A stretch of DNA of 64,000 nt from Anoplopoma fimbria (taxonomy: Eukaryota > Chordata > Actinopteri > Perciformes > Anoplopomatidae), in assembly GCF_027596085.1 (NCBI RefSeq), contig NC_072460.1, forward strand, positions 4,159,512-4,223,511. The letters run 5' to 3'. Below, piece by piece: positions 42,627-55,154 of this stretch; the stretch's first letter is position 1; the number at the start of each line of letters is the position of its first letter. The notes under the pieces were generated by a model, which saw nothing but the letters and a program-made list of their open reading frames with translations, was not told where the DNA came from and did not search any database. A program made the translations under genes and the position numbers.

Positions 42627-44938
42627 GCACCAGCACAAGAGCGGAGGAATCAAGTTTCTGCGAGCTGATTATCACATGCTGTATTACTGTATGCCAGGGG
42701 GAAGCCTCAGTGCCCCTGAGCAACGCAGAGGAGATGTGAGCGGAGAGCACAGTGAGGCAGAGTAATGCGTTGTCCGGGTGCATGATTAGCGGCTACACCT
42801 TCAAATGCCTCTACTGTACAAACTTTGGAAGGGCGAGCTTCCAGTCCTCTGCCTCAAACTTCCCCTCCTCCACCCGCACACATTTTTCTCTCTAACTTTC
42901 TGTGAATTTGTAACTTAAAACTGCTGCAGTGATGCACATACTTGAGGAGAGGAGCTCGTCTCTGCTTTTGAATAATACAGCAGTGGATCCAATTGAGGAA
43001 TGTTGAATGCTGAAAGCGAAAGTACAAAGGCTAGACTTTTCTCAGTGCGTGTGTAAGCAGTGGTTTTTAACTTTTTTTTAAATAACTAAAAAGTGACAAA
43101 GGGAAAAAAGGCAGGATTTCTTGACTGAGATGGATCGAACGTAAGTACATCAACTAAATTAAAAAGTCGTCAGAAAACAACATGAGACCTAGATCACCTT
43201 AATGAAATGTCATGCAGTTTGCTGCTTCGTATGGAGCCCCACACCTGTCCAAATGCAGTAAAAGATTATTTGACAAGTCCAATGTGAATTATGTTGAATT
43301 ATTAAACTGGTGTGGAAAATGAAATCTGAAAGTTTTTCTCACTTTACTTTGTTTTACTCCATAGTTTTCCTTTTACTGGTGGAAAGACCAATGTGAAATA
43401 GAAAAAGTAAAACGTAAAAAGTCTGAGCTGGAAGCTCAACACAGAGTATAAAAAATATAATGTTAGGGTTTAATTTATTTGCCAAACTTATTGGAGGTTA
43501 AATAAAAAGTATGAAACTGTGTGTTTCTTTTCACAGTCCTTGTTAATTATTGAACTACATTATTTATTGATACATTCAGTCACCTTGTCGGATAACCTCT
43601 TACTAGCTTTTGTCAGTTTTAAGACCGTATACATTATATACTAATAACTCAAAAAACTTAATGTAACAACCTGGCATAAGTCATATTTTGGTCTGCCTTG
43701 AAATGTTGAGTTTCATGTCAAAGTGTTGTGTTGTGTTATTTACAAGGTGAAACAGCAAAACAACTCTGGAGATTTCAAATCTCACTTCGTGGATGAAACA
43801 ACACCAAAGATACAGTAAAAAAAATATGGATTATATCATCAGCATCATATAAAGACTGAAGGACACGGGTTAAAGGATGAGTTTTAGAACTTAAAAAATG
43901 CTAAAGTCTAATGCACATGGACATGAAAAGAAGCCTTGAGGTTATATAAACACATTAACAGTCTGCAGTGCAAGATTTCTGTTCCTATACTCTCCTAGAC
44001 TTGTAATGATGAGACTGCAGACATCATTGCTGCGTCTGACTGGTCGACCCTGTCTGGTTTACTTGACATCCGGTGAACCGCTTTCAGGAATTCTTGTTTT
44101 TCTTCAATTCTGGCAGTGTTTCAGTTTGTTCGTATTCAGAAAAAAATCCAAAAATGTAATTAATGTTGTCAGGGAAAATGTCTAGTTATGTTGCTTGTTT
44201 TCTTCCCCGATGACAACCTGCTTTTTTTCCTTTCTCGCTTCCTTTAAATGATTGTGTGTCTGTAAACTACCTAAAATTAGAACCAGAGAGGGCGAATGCT
44301 GCAGTGACAAGCTGAACTGCGACTGAGGACTTATGTCACAGCAACCCAAACTGTGTTTGCCTTTGAAACGGTGTCATTTTCAGCATTAGTGGGAAAACAA
44401 GTTTGGTAGCGTCGAAGAACCTGGATTTCATACTTTTACATCAGACACTCACTCTGAAAGCCGTTTCCAATGACAAGATCTTTCTCTGTGTTAAAATCCA
44501 AAGTGACAGCACCTGAAATCCGATCAATCTGATTTTTTTGGGGGTCCTTAACTCCCAAACCCCCGACTGAATAATTGTGAGAACAGGAGAAAAATTGAAT
44601 TTCTTTCTTTTACATCAGACAGTGTGCTGCTCTGAAAATATCATCTCTCTCCGTGGAAAACTTCAAAAGACACTACTCAGACTGGATTGTTATGTACCCC
44701 TGCTTCTTTGAAGAGCCATGTGAAGTACAATTTGATAAAGAAATTATTATTATTATTTTCATTATTATAACTATATACTTATTCTTTTTGGTTGAAAATT
44801 GCTATTGATATGGGTTTAGAAAGTGATCCTCATAATTAAGGTTTATGATCTAGGATTGACGTAATATATACATTGTGGGATTTTGTTATATTGACCCTGA
44901 TATATTTTAAATCCTATCAATGTGAAAGAAGCTCTCAC

Positions 44939-45074
44939 CTTCTTCGCAGCATTGATACACTGCATGTATTCTTTGGCCAGGTCGGAACACCTTAGGGTCT
45001 GCTCTCTGTTGTCCCTGTAGCAAGATAGGATCTGAGCCTGCAGGCCAAGACACACCGGGTCGGTATTGCGAGAC
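44939..45074 (-). CDS. chchd6: chchd6 (MIC25) exon encoding the CHCH domain
   Basis: This 136-bp exon supplies one base to a split Arg codon and then 45 full codons, ending in phase 0 at AAG|GTGAGA. The acceptor is ...GTGTTTTGCAG with a T-rich tract upstream. The peptide carries two CX9C motifs, C-LGLQAQILS-C and C-SDLAKEYMQ-C, the signature of the CHCH fold. In this family the four cysteines form two disulfides and the protein is imported into the intermembrane space through Mia40. GLQAQIL, CYRD, CSDL and a final AA-K-K resemble CHCHD6. QTL, YMQC and the Asn after it resemble CHCHD3, so the paralogue call is likely but not absolute. All four cysteines and the 9-residue spacings are intact, and there is no frameshift. 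Flanking sequence on both sides is intronic and not coding-like. Confidence 0.93.
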
Positions 45075-45544
45075 CTGCAAAACACACAAACACAGACGGA
45101 TGGAATTATGAAATAAAAAAAAAATAAAGAATGTTCAGACCCCTCTTTTTGACTGACGTTTTAAATTTCGGCCTGTAGAAAAAAAATACAGACTGAAAAA
45201 AAAAAGAAGAATCACTTTAAAACTGATGAGGATGAACATCTTAAGTCTGAACATTGGACCAGATGCGGCAAACCCACTGGTTGAGATCAGAGTTTCATAC
45301 ATCACTTTGGCTTGCATTTGTTGAGGATTTTTAGTGGTTGTATCCAAAAACTTGAAATACATTTTTTTGAAAAAATTAACTGAAATCAACAGACAACAGT
45401 TAGTGCAACAGTTACATCAGCTCCTCAGAGAAAGAGGAAATATGAATTTGAAAAGAGGATAGAAACGATAGCCTTTTTAAAGTGTAATCTATGCTGTAGT
45501 ATGGAACAATGGATCAGGTACTTGTATAAGAAACTCTCTCAGGG

Positions 45545-45835
45545 TGTTTCCAACTGCAGCAGGCAGCTAATTTCAGCAAAAAGCAGGTGAACACAGCGGA
45601 GCATTTAGAAGCTAAAGAGCCAGATATCTCTCAGTAGTTGGTGGAGTTAAAAGCTGAGTTAATATTTGGAACACATACATTCATCAGGTGACAGCAACTC
45701 CAAATGGAAGATAATGTTGTGCTGTAAATGTCGGATGTGTAACTAAGCAGCTGTTTCCTAACGAGTCTGTATTATTAACTTTAAAGGAGGTAATATGTCA
45801 GTGTCATGTCAAAAATAACTATTTTAGATGAATTC
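45545..45835 (+). repeat. Interspersed repeat recalled from fish genomes
   Basis: Motifs: CAACTGCAGCAGGCAGCTAA, TTTCAGCAAAAAGCAGGTGA, TTTAGAAGCTAAAGAGCCAG, GTTGGTGGAGTTAAAAGCTG, ATCAGGTGACAGCAACTCC, GTGCTGTAAATGTCGGATG. Family by memory only. It sits about 0.5 kb upstream of the CHCH exon in gene direction. Confidence 0.5.
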
Positions 45836-46616
45836 AATAAATGACAACATCTTTTCCTTAAAAGCAAAGCTAATTCTTAAAGCCATTCATGAATAACTGC
45901 AGTATGTTTGATTACAAAGAGCATCGATTCAGTGATTTGATGTCAATTTGACTTTTTAATATACTGTCAGGAAATGCAATCAAGAGTATTTGGAAGTTAT
46001 CCATTATCCTTTTGGGCTTTTGTCGAGTCCTAACTAAACAATGAATACCTTTTTTACCCCTTCTACATAAATACCTAAGTGCAAATTTCAGAATGGCCAC
46101 TCAAAAGTGCATTATTATATGACTTTAAAGGATCTGTGTGGCTGGTCCAGTTCACAGCTTCCTCCAACTTCACGCTCATCTTAGGCAACAGCAGAACCAA
46201 ATAATAATAAGAAGAAGACGAAGAAAAACACACACATAATCAAGAACAGGTCTGACTAATTGATGCAAGACAAAGATGGAAAACAATTAACAGCCTCACC
46301 CACTGCTACCCGTTTAACAACCTATGGTGTGTTAAGTACGTGCCTCGACGCAAATCGTGCAATTAGCGCTAAATTGCACTTAATTGAGTGGGTAGGATCA
46401 CCCTGATCAAATACAGCAGAAAAGTGTGCTCTGAGCGACTGAATGAGCCGTGCTTAATTTGATATGTGGGCTGTGTTATAATTGGTCTTTGGCCGTCTAT
46501 CTGTGCGATTGTTAACTATGACAGGCTCGCTGCCTGGGTGCCTCGCTGTAATGGATTCTGACTGATTGAAGCAGAGACGAGCGAGTTATGTACGCCTACG
46601 CAGGTATAGGAAGGGA

Positions 46617-46618
<2 letters not shown>

Positions 46619-46660
<42 letters not shown>

Positions 46661-46746
46661 TAGTACACCGTAAACACGAAAAGCACCACAAACTTTCACA
46701 CACACGTCGTAAACACGAAAAGCACCACAAACTTTCACACACACGT
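46619..46746. repeat. (CA)n array plus a 39-bp perfect tandem duplication
   Basis: CA repeat (46620-46657) is followed by two exact 39-bp units, 46669-46707 and 46708-46746. Each begins CGTAAACACGAAAAGCACCA and ends CACACACGT. Confidence 0.95.
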
Positions 46747-46901
46747 CAATCCCCTCTGCGCAGCGCGTACGCACGTTCTCTGTGAGGAGCATTTAACACC
46801 CGATTTAATTGAAAGCCAAATTAAAGGGTCTTTTTGGCTTTGATTCATGAAGGAGCGCTGACCCCCGCGTTTCAATTACAGCGTATCCGTATCCAGGCGG
46901 G

Positions 46902-46907
<6 letters not shown>

Positions 46908-46940
<33 letters not shown>
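46908..46940. repeat. (CA)n microsatellite (short)
   Basis: About 32 bp of CA repeat. Confidence 0.95.
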
Positions 46941-46941
<1 letters not shown>

Positions 46942-47079
46942 TATCATCTGTATCATGGATGCAACGGCTGAGTTTATCTGAGCGTGGTTGATGGAGGTTA
47001 AAGAGGAAAATGAACAGAGACGGATAGAAAAACATGTAAAAGGAAGGAAGGGAGATAAAATGGTGAAAAGCGTTTTTTT

Positions 47080-47168
47080 GGGGGGGGGGGGGGGGCTCTC
47101 TCACAAGACTCATTTTAAAAAGACGACAACCTATCAGATTACTCTGTGTCCCCCCCTCCCCCCCCCCC
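47080..47168. repeat. G16 run facing a C-rich run
   Basis: Sixteen G at 47080-47095 and, 54 nt later, C7-T-C11 at 47150-47168. The two runs are complementary and could pair as a hairpin, or the G-run could form a quadruplex. Confidence 0.9.
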
Positions 47169-48654
47169 ACACCACCTTCAATGGTTTATCTTGTCTGTTT
47201 AATCTGCGATTTCTCCACTTTTACTCTCAGTCTTCTGTCCAACTCGGTCTGCTTTCTTACCTCCCCCTCGCCCACCCTCCTCCTTTTCTCTCTCTCTCTC
47301 ATCGCATTAACAACGCATCGAGGACGACCACAAAGCGCGCCATCTTTATCTCTTTCGCCGTTTGAGGCTCTTCTTTAATTTGAAATAAATGGCCTTCATC
47401 GGGAGAGCCAAAGCCTCCCCGATAGCGCGGCGTGGTTTATTAAAAGGCGCTTGAAGCAGAAAATTGGCTCAGCCGCGGCAAAAAGCTAAAGCTCTGTCCA
47501 CATGCTACACCAAATTGAAGGTGAGGTCTTAAATCAACAATATTAACTGAGCCGCTTACAAAAATAAATAGAGAGAGAGAGACAGAGAGAGAGAGAGAAA
47601 GAGAGTGACAGTGGTGGGGCTTGTTTTTTTTTAGCTGGAACGAGCAGCAAAGCAGCGTACCGACAGCCCGTCCAGCCACGTATGGGCTTGTTTTTAATGT
47701 GCGCGCATGCTGCTAAAGCTATTTAATGCGTGTGTGGGAGCAGTCGTGTTTTGGGGAAAGTTCTCCTCGCATCTAGTGAGCGGTAAATATGACAAAACAT
47801 AAACAGCAAGATTAGTTGCTTAATTAATGGTGCAGCCCATTATTTTTAATCTCCGGCGGCGGAGGCGTACGGAACACTGAGGCCTCAGACTTCTGGACAA
47901 CGCCGACCAGCTTACCAAGACAAAAGAGAGGGAGCGACATGAAAGGGGAGGAATTGGAAAAATGGAAAAAGACACAAAACACAACAGCAACTACAAAAGC
48001 TTCTGGCAAAGCGTGCAGTCTGATAAGGAAGATGCTTTTATCGCCTCGAAACCATGCATCTCTCGGAGTTAGACTGATGGGTTTTTTGTGCTCTCCTTAA
48101 TAGCTTTGGCTGTACATATGAGGCATTGTTTGTCCTGCGTGCCATTTCACTTCTATCCTGTCAACTACAAAGTATTGGTATCTGCACTTTGTTTCAGGCA
48201 ACCAATTAGTAAGTCTTGTTAACATCTAACAGGAAGCAGCGCCCGAGGAGGGAAAATAAAGAGAATCCAATATTGTGACTGATTCGAAGGCTACAAAAAA
48301 AAATTCTGTGAAAAATCTCACATTGTTTGTGTGACGACACACTGTGCATATGTTGTATTAGTTTTGAAATGGTATGGATATAGTGTGTCCTCGACTTTTT
48401 CTCTCCAGTGCCTGGCTGTGTATTCCAATGACAACAACTAAGCCTTTCGATGTCTGTTTAAACTTTAGGTTGGAAAAAAAATATTGTTGCACAAAACTCC
48501 CTAGTCGCAGTTCAGACGTCTCCCAAGTGGAGACCAAATAGCTGAGTACCTGCCTCATTCTGGTAGCTACTTTTCTGTGGGGAGAAACCAGACTTAACTG
48601 TTACCATTATTGTGATTTTGTACAATATTTAGGTTACACCCAGCAACTTAAGTG

Positions 48655-48985
48655 ACATTTTAAAGGAATTCTACACCCACAAAATGACCATCTGTAATTC
48701 ATTTACTTACTCTGTTTCATCGAATTGTTGAAATAAACCACAGTTTTTCTCGCATACCGCAGGATCCCTGCCCAGACGTGAGACTGTTTATGCAGTAATG
48801 TTTTAAATAGGAAGGTTTTAGTTTAAATGCATGTGTTTGGGAAGGACTGAGGATACCTCTGGGTAAATGAGACTCGGAGACAGAGTTTAACGTCCGATTG
48901 AACAAAACTTTTCCTGCGAAGATGAATCTTACTTTAAGGCAGTTAGTTTCATCATAAAAAGTTATTCAGTCATTCAGTAGTGAGG
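48655..48985 (+). repeat. Interspersed repeat recalled from fish genomes
   Basis: Motifs in order: AAAGGAATTCTACACCCACA, AAATGACCATCTGTAATTC, CTCGCATACCGCAGGA, GTGTTTGGGAAGGACTGAGG, GACTCGGAGACAGAGTTTAA, TTTTCCTGCGAAGATGAATC, TTCAGTCATTCAGTAG. I recall the same chain from fish intergenic DNA. No second copy in this window. Confidence 0.5.
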
Positions 48986-49594
48986 TTTAAGTTCAAGTTT
49001 GCCATGACAATGACATAAAATACAGCTGAATGACATATTCTTTCATTACCATTTAAAAAAAAAAATATCAAGGTTGCATCAAAATCTGAGAGCAATGAAA
49101 AAGAGAGCGTTTGTGAGAACTGTCAGTTTATCTCTATATTTTTTTGCATACTGCATTGCCACTGACTTTTTCAAAGAAGTAAAAGACCTTCAAGAAATGT
49201 CTTCATATCAGATTGTGATCGTTCTCAGGCCAGGTATCTTTATCATGCTCATATCACCAACCATTAAACTTAAACTATATTTGTCTGCCTTCTGTTCCTG
49301 GAGTCTTGCACTCCTCTTCGCTTTAAAAAACTTGAGCCTACACTGTCCGGATTAACATCAGGTTTGATATTATGTTTAACGCTCTCTTTCACCTCCTACA
49401 ACTCTTGTGAAGTCCGTGTCTAAGCCCTTTTGTCAAGAAGGTTGCTGTTGAGGCTGTTTTCGCTTGGGCTTTGAAGATGGAGATACTCAATTCCATGTTT
49501 GGATGTCTACATGAAAAACTCCGAAAGGGAATACAACTGCATTTATGGATCCAAGATCAATGGAGAAACCCAACAAATTCAACATCTTAGGAGT

Positions 49595-49770
49595 TGCACT
49601 TATTTGCTTTTGAAACCACCAGCAAGGGATTAGCTTAGCATAGCATAAAGACTGGATATAAGGGGAAACAGCTAGCGTGGTTCTGTTAAAAGCTAAAAAA
49701 AAAAAGAAGCATACAAGCAGCTTAAAATGTTACAAATTCAACATTTGATTGAAAGCTTTCCCATAAGCTT
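49595..49770 (+). repeat. Interspersed repeat family D fragment
   Basis: TTAGCTTAGCATAGCATAAA, GACTGGATATAAGGGGAAAC and AGCTAGCGTGGTTCTG, the core of the same repeat as at 16.65 and 57.55 kb. Confidence 0.55.
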
Positions 49771-50559
49771 GAATACAGCTCATAGAAATGTCCATATTTA
49801 GCAATGTTTCACTAATTTGCTTAAAATTGGATAGGTCCTATATGATGAGAAAATGTTTACTCCCTGGTGTAGAGGAAAAGACAAGAACCTTGATGCCTTG
49901 AAGGGAGAACGAGAGACTGTGAGGAAAACACGTCCATCCTTATCTATTGAGGCAAGAAATGGCATTTGACATGTCGGAGGGTCCGAACTCCTGAACAGAC
50001 TGCTTTACCATTACCAGCTTGATTAATAACGGTGCGTTGGTGAAGCAAAGAGAAAAAGAGAGATGATAACAAGGGAGAAAGAGGGCAGGAGAGGTGAAGA
50101 GGAAAACAGCTCGAGAGACAGAGTTGCCTCTTATCGCTTGCTTGTAGCTTGTATGCACCTGCATCCTGACAGCTTTTCAATTGACTGAGGGCACACATCC
50201 TCCTCTCCCCTATCTTGTATCTCCACACTCCTTCACTCGTACTCCCCCATCTCTCCATTCCTATCACCGCCAGGTGGAGAGGCTCCTCTCTATGCTACTA
50301 CTCAGACTTCACTCCATCTCTCGTAAACATTGAAGTGGATGTAGGGTACTTTAATTCTCCCGATACCTTTCACTCCTTTGGCAATGATTCTGACGGCTTC
50401 TTTTGATTAGCGCTATGAATATGCATGGTTGCTACGACTTTGAACTTGAATTACAGTTGTCATATATACGTACATACATACATACAGGTGCATGCATGAA
50501 ATTAGACCTCCATCCTAAGCATTTTAGGAAGGATTTTTATGAAGTGTCCGGGAAGCAAT

Positions 50560-50676
50560 TTGGGGTTCAATGTCTTGCTCTAGGACACTTTGACATGCAG
50601 TCAAAGGAGCCAGTGATCTAACTACCAACCTCCTGGTTAAAGAACGCTGCTCTACCAATTTAGCCACAGCCGCCCT
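50560..50676 (-). mobile_element. Old tRNA-derived SINE head fragment
   Basis: Read on the minus strand it starts GGGCGGCTGTGGCTAAATTG, with a decayed A box (GGCTAAATTGG), then a degraded B-box region, then GAGCAAGACATTGAACCCC. This parallels the 'GGGCAAGACACTTAACCCC' part of the young SINEs. It is much more diverged, so an older relative. Confidence 0.65.
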
Positions 50677-51749
50677 TATGAAAAACAGCAAATTGTCCGC
50701 GGGGTCACAGATTAGGGTTAATAGCGCCGATGTGGTATGTGCCCTAACTGCTGCACTATTAGGCCGCCAAGCAGAAACATTTCCATTACCTTAAAGTAAT
50801 GGAAATGTTTGTCTTTGTTGTTTTGGTGCTCAGAAATGGTGTAAACCGGTTGCATTCCATTACATGGTGACACATTGTGGAACAAATACTGTATATAATC
50901 TTGGTGTTTCTATTCTTCTGGCCCCAATGTAACAATATTCAGTTTGGTAAATTTACTTTATACTATATTTATTTCATATATTCATCAAGTTTGGCATGTC
51001 TTATCCAGGAAATGATTTAAATAGTCATAACATGTCCTAAATGATCAGTATTAACACGATGAATACTTTGTAATGATTGCATTTCTGACAGCTGTAAATT
51101 AAAGCAGGGAGTGAATACATTTCTGAGGTGCCGTGGGATTCATTTCACCACTGGACTCCATTTGAGGCTGAGAAACGTACATTTTTTTTAATTTCGCCTG
51201 GGTCTAAATACAGTTAGCAGCCTCACACACATATATTTTTGGTTTGCTTTTCTCTCGTACAGCACAACACAATGGCCAAGTAGTCTGCCTTTTAACTTGG
51301 ACTCCCCTTGTCAATGTTTCCAGCCTTATCGCTGAGTGATCTCCGCAGGCTGGTATCGTCTGACAAAGGCTGGGAGGATCTGACAAAGGCCGGCCATTAA
51401 GGCTAGTTCGACTACGACTGTAACAGACAGCTGGACTTGTTAAAATGCCTTGGAAACTGACCTGAGCGGTTTGACGTGGGTATCTGCCTTGTCTGTCTCC
51501 GTCTCGCTCTTGTTCTATTACTTTCAACTCTGAAGAAGAGGGCTGTCTTCCTCACTCTCTCACCCACAAAATGTATCTAGACTAAAAAGACAACTATTTC
51601 CATCCTCATGTCTCTTTCACTCTATCTGCAATTCCACAGCTCGGCAATGCCTGTCAAGTTAACAAATGCAAAGTGTCTTTGCTAAGTGGTCATCAAGTCT
51701 GCGCAGCAATCTAAATGGTGAACAGTTACAGAACGGCCTAATGCAAGAG

Positions 51750-52300
51750 TCCACTGATTGGGTCGAATCCTGACCAGTTTGGTGCGGTTTAAAAGCAACT
51801 CAAGTCCATTGGTACGGTTTGTTTGGTCTGAACCCTGTTAGTGACCCAACAACCGAACCGAGGCCCTTTGAAAAAGAAGGGTCTAGGTTCCGAGCGGACT
51901 CTGGCAAGAAATGGCATTTGTTCATTTGTGGTGTGAAAGCATACGAACCAACCAACAACTCTATGATAGCAGATATGTGATTTTAGCATGATTTCAAAAG
52001 CGATACTACCAATAAATCCATTCACTGATGGTGAAATCTCTTTGGGAGGCGTTCTGATTGATCTGTAATGCATCTAAGGCCATGTTTATAAGCATGTCAG
52101 CGTGGTTATTCCTATGATTATTAGGTTACGAGCTGTTAAAACCGCTGTGCTTGTATCTAACTCTGTACTTTGTCAGTTCATTAACTGTTAAAAAGGGTTC
52201 ATCCGTTCGCTATGCGTTTGCACCAGTCATCTGGAAGCACGCAAAGAGCCTTTGGTACGGTCCTGTTTTTACCATTATTCATTATAAGATGCCTTATTGG
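51750..52300. repeat. Possible MITE-like repeat
   Basis: GGTACGGTTTGTTTGGTCTG, AACCGAACCGAGGCCC and GGTCTAGGTTCCGAGCGGA near the left, and CCTTTGGTACGGTCCTG near 52250. The mix of 'CGGTTTGTTTGGTC' and 'GGTACGG' motifs resembles a fish repeat that I recall. Ends not defined. Confidence 0.3.
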
Positions 52301-53324
52301 TGCCTTATATGGTCTTATTATACTAATAATGCTTATAATCACTTATTAATCAAATAAAAAATAAATATAGACACCAGAAGCATCAAAGGGCTGTAACTGT
52401 TATTTGATTTCCTCATGCGAGTCCTGATGAGGCAGTGTGACAATCGAAACTGTCCAATTAAATATTTATATGACAGTCTGTATGACTTCATGTTCACTTG
52501 GTTGGTATGTAAACGTCAGTGTGGACAGGAACAGGCCCAGAACTATGCAATCATTTTTTTCCTTGGTCTGGACCAAATGACCCCAACTAAAAAACAAGCA
52601 TTTTTTTTTGGGCTGCAAACCATCAGAGGGCAACCATGTGATGCCCTACTAGCCAAGCTGAGGAGCTGAGCTAAACCATTTGCAGAAATCTTGTTTGTTT
52701 TTAGAGTTATTGACGGACTCTCGCTACTAAGGTTCTATCTTAGTTTGACTTCCAGTACCTGTAGTCCATACCCAGGTACAGTAAATAATCACCAGCCGCC
52801 ACTGGAGCGTTAAGGTGTTCCTATGTACAGTATAAATGGGATACCTACTGATGAAGACTGCGGCGCTGTGACGAAGATTACAGCTGTATGCTAAATAGAG
52901 TGTTACGGATGCGTTCCTCTGAGTCGGGCTGAAGTCACATTTCCAATCAAATTATTAACCTGGCAGAACATGTTTCGAAGAACACCTCTTGTTTTAAATA
53001 GCTGAACACGCAACAAAAGCCTTAATGATGCCTGTCGAACTGCTTTGACGCTTCTACTCCACGCTCGTCTTGACTTTGGTTAGTCAAATGAGGACCCAGC
53101 GAGCAAAGCAGTTTTTTTCTGCAGCAGAAGAACCTGTTTAGAAAGAGCTCAAAGGGAATGAAAAGCTAAGTATGCCTTTATTGATATCAATTAAGATTCC
53201 TTTTCTCTTGTGGGATTTGGCGTTTCTCAAAATTGATATTTCATTGTAATTACAGTAAATCTGCATAACTTGTTAGTCATGCGATTGTATTGCACCATTC
53301 AAACTCATTCAGCAGACCCAAAAC

Positions 53325-53332
53325 ACACACGC

Positions 53333-53387
<55 letters not shown>
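53325..53387. repeat. (CA)n microsatellite
   Basis: About 62 bp of CA repeat with two CG interruptions at the left edge. Confidence 0.97.
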
Positions 53388-53388
<1 letters not shown>

Positions 53389-55023
53389 CGGTGACATGGG
53401 TCCCCTCAAACCCCAGAGAGTCTGCAGCCAAAGCCCCCCTTTTTGCTCCAAGGATTAAGCTGGGGATTAGCACATCAGACGCATACACACATATTTCGGC
53501 ACGTATACACATATACTGACTCAGGCCAGAGAAGGGGGAATGGAGTACCCACACATCATATTGTACAGTAGCTTTGTTCTGTAGCTACAGAGAAACTTTG
53601 CCACAGTTTGCAACATAAAACCAGAGTACATCTGAAGTTTCCCCAACAGAATATTCAACATGTATGGCTTCTGAAAATGTAAGAACATGGCATTGTCTGT
53701 TGTGTTCAAATACTTGATGAATGATTCAAAGTGTCTATCAATGTCCAGACTCTTCCTCTCTATTACTATCAGGCTCTCTGTATACAAAATGTCATTCATT
53801 TTAGATGATTTTCAGACTAATAAGAGGATATAGAAGAGGCTCACCCAATTTGTCTACGTTTTCCCGCATATAGATGTCAGTACCAAACAAAAATGAAGAT
53901 ATTTGCTAAAACTCAACTATTTAGCCGGATGCACTGACTATAACTATTCTGGATGGATTGCTTTTGGAGGGCTGCTATCCAAGTTGATACAACGCAGGGA
54001 AGAGGCCATCTCCCAACATCACCCAAAAAAATTAAATAAGAACATGCATGCAGTGCTATTTCAAAAAGCAAAAAGGCCACGTTCATATTGAGTGTGGCCG
54101 CTGTTAAGGCAGTAATCTACTAACTAAATAGAAAGATCATGAGACGAGATACGTCAAGATCTGGGTGGCTTTAAATTTCCAGGGAGAAACCTCGTACTGT
54201 ATATAAACATGGACTTTTCTCACACAGAAGACAGACGGATAAAGGGCTATCGACTGCCAATGAAAAGGATAGTGCCAGAGCTATAGCAATAATAAGAGTT
54301 TACACAGCTGAGGTGTATAGAGACAGTGACACAATCCGTCCAGCTATCTGAGGATCCGGATGTGGTCCAAATTGGCCACCACAGCGAGTGAAGACAGTTG
54401 CGGTTTGGGCAGTGCTACTAACCCACTAACTACATATCATGTCACATCATGGTTTCATTTTAAAGGCTGCTAATTACCTTCTTTTTCTCTAGGCCTTCTG
54501 ATTACATATTTAAAAATGACAAATCCAACACACCTAAATGCACACCAACTGGAGGACAGAACGTGAATTGAATCCCCTTGTAGGTAGAAAGTCTTAAAGC
54601 AGACGCTTTTATTCTGTGGTTTTTCCTCAGCAGCCATTTTGACTTGTCATGTTAGGAAATGCGAAGCTGTTACTGTTAACATTAACAACGGCTCGGTTCT
54701 TTTGAAGAGAACCATGTTGTAGCCACTAAAGTATACAGGTCTACGTCAAATACATCCCATTTATTTTGTATGATTCAACACCAAACGCACAGACACACTC
54801 GTATCCTCACACCTTACTCCACTCATTTAAGTGAGACTACTTAATTCCCCGGAGGTTGGGGTTAGACTAGATTACAGAATGAATGAGGGCCTAATCCGGG
54901 CTCCAAAGCCTGCAAAAAGCACTATATAATTGTCAATGAAGATCAGGCCATACAGGAAGCTCGGATCGTTTTATCTTCTCTGATAAAACCCTCGTGGGTT
55001 TAGGGTACCCTCCTTCCCCCTCT

Positions 55024-55154
<131 letters not shown>

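Larger units (their letters stand above)
46290..48260. other. Repeat-poor intronic stretch rich in homeodomain-like motifs
   Basis: It has many TAATT / ATTA cores, for example GCAATTAGCGC at 46359, CTTAATTGAG at 46379, TTAATTTGAT near 46455, GCTTAATTAATGG near 47818 and CCTTAATAGC near 48095. CpG-bearing blocks lie between them and transposon motifs are few. This texture is typical of vertebrate conserved non-coding elements, but conservation cannot be shown here. Confidence 0.35.
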
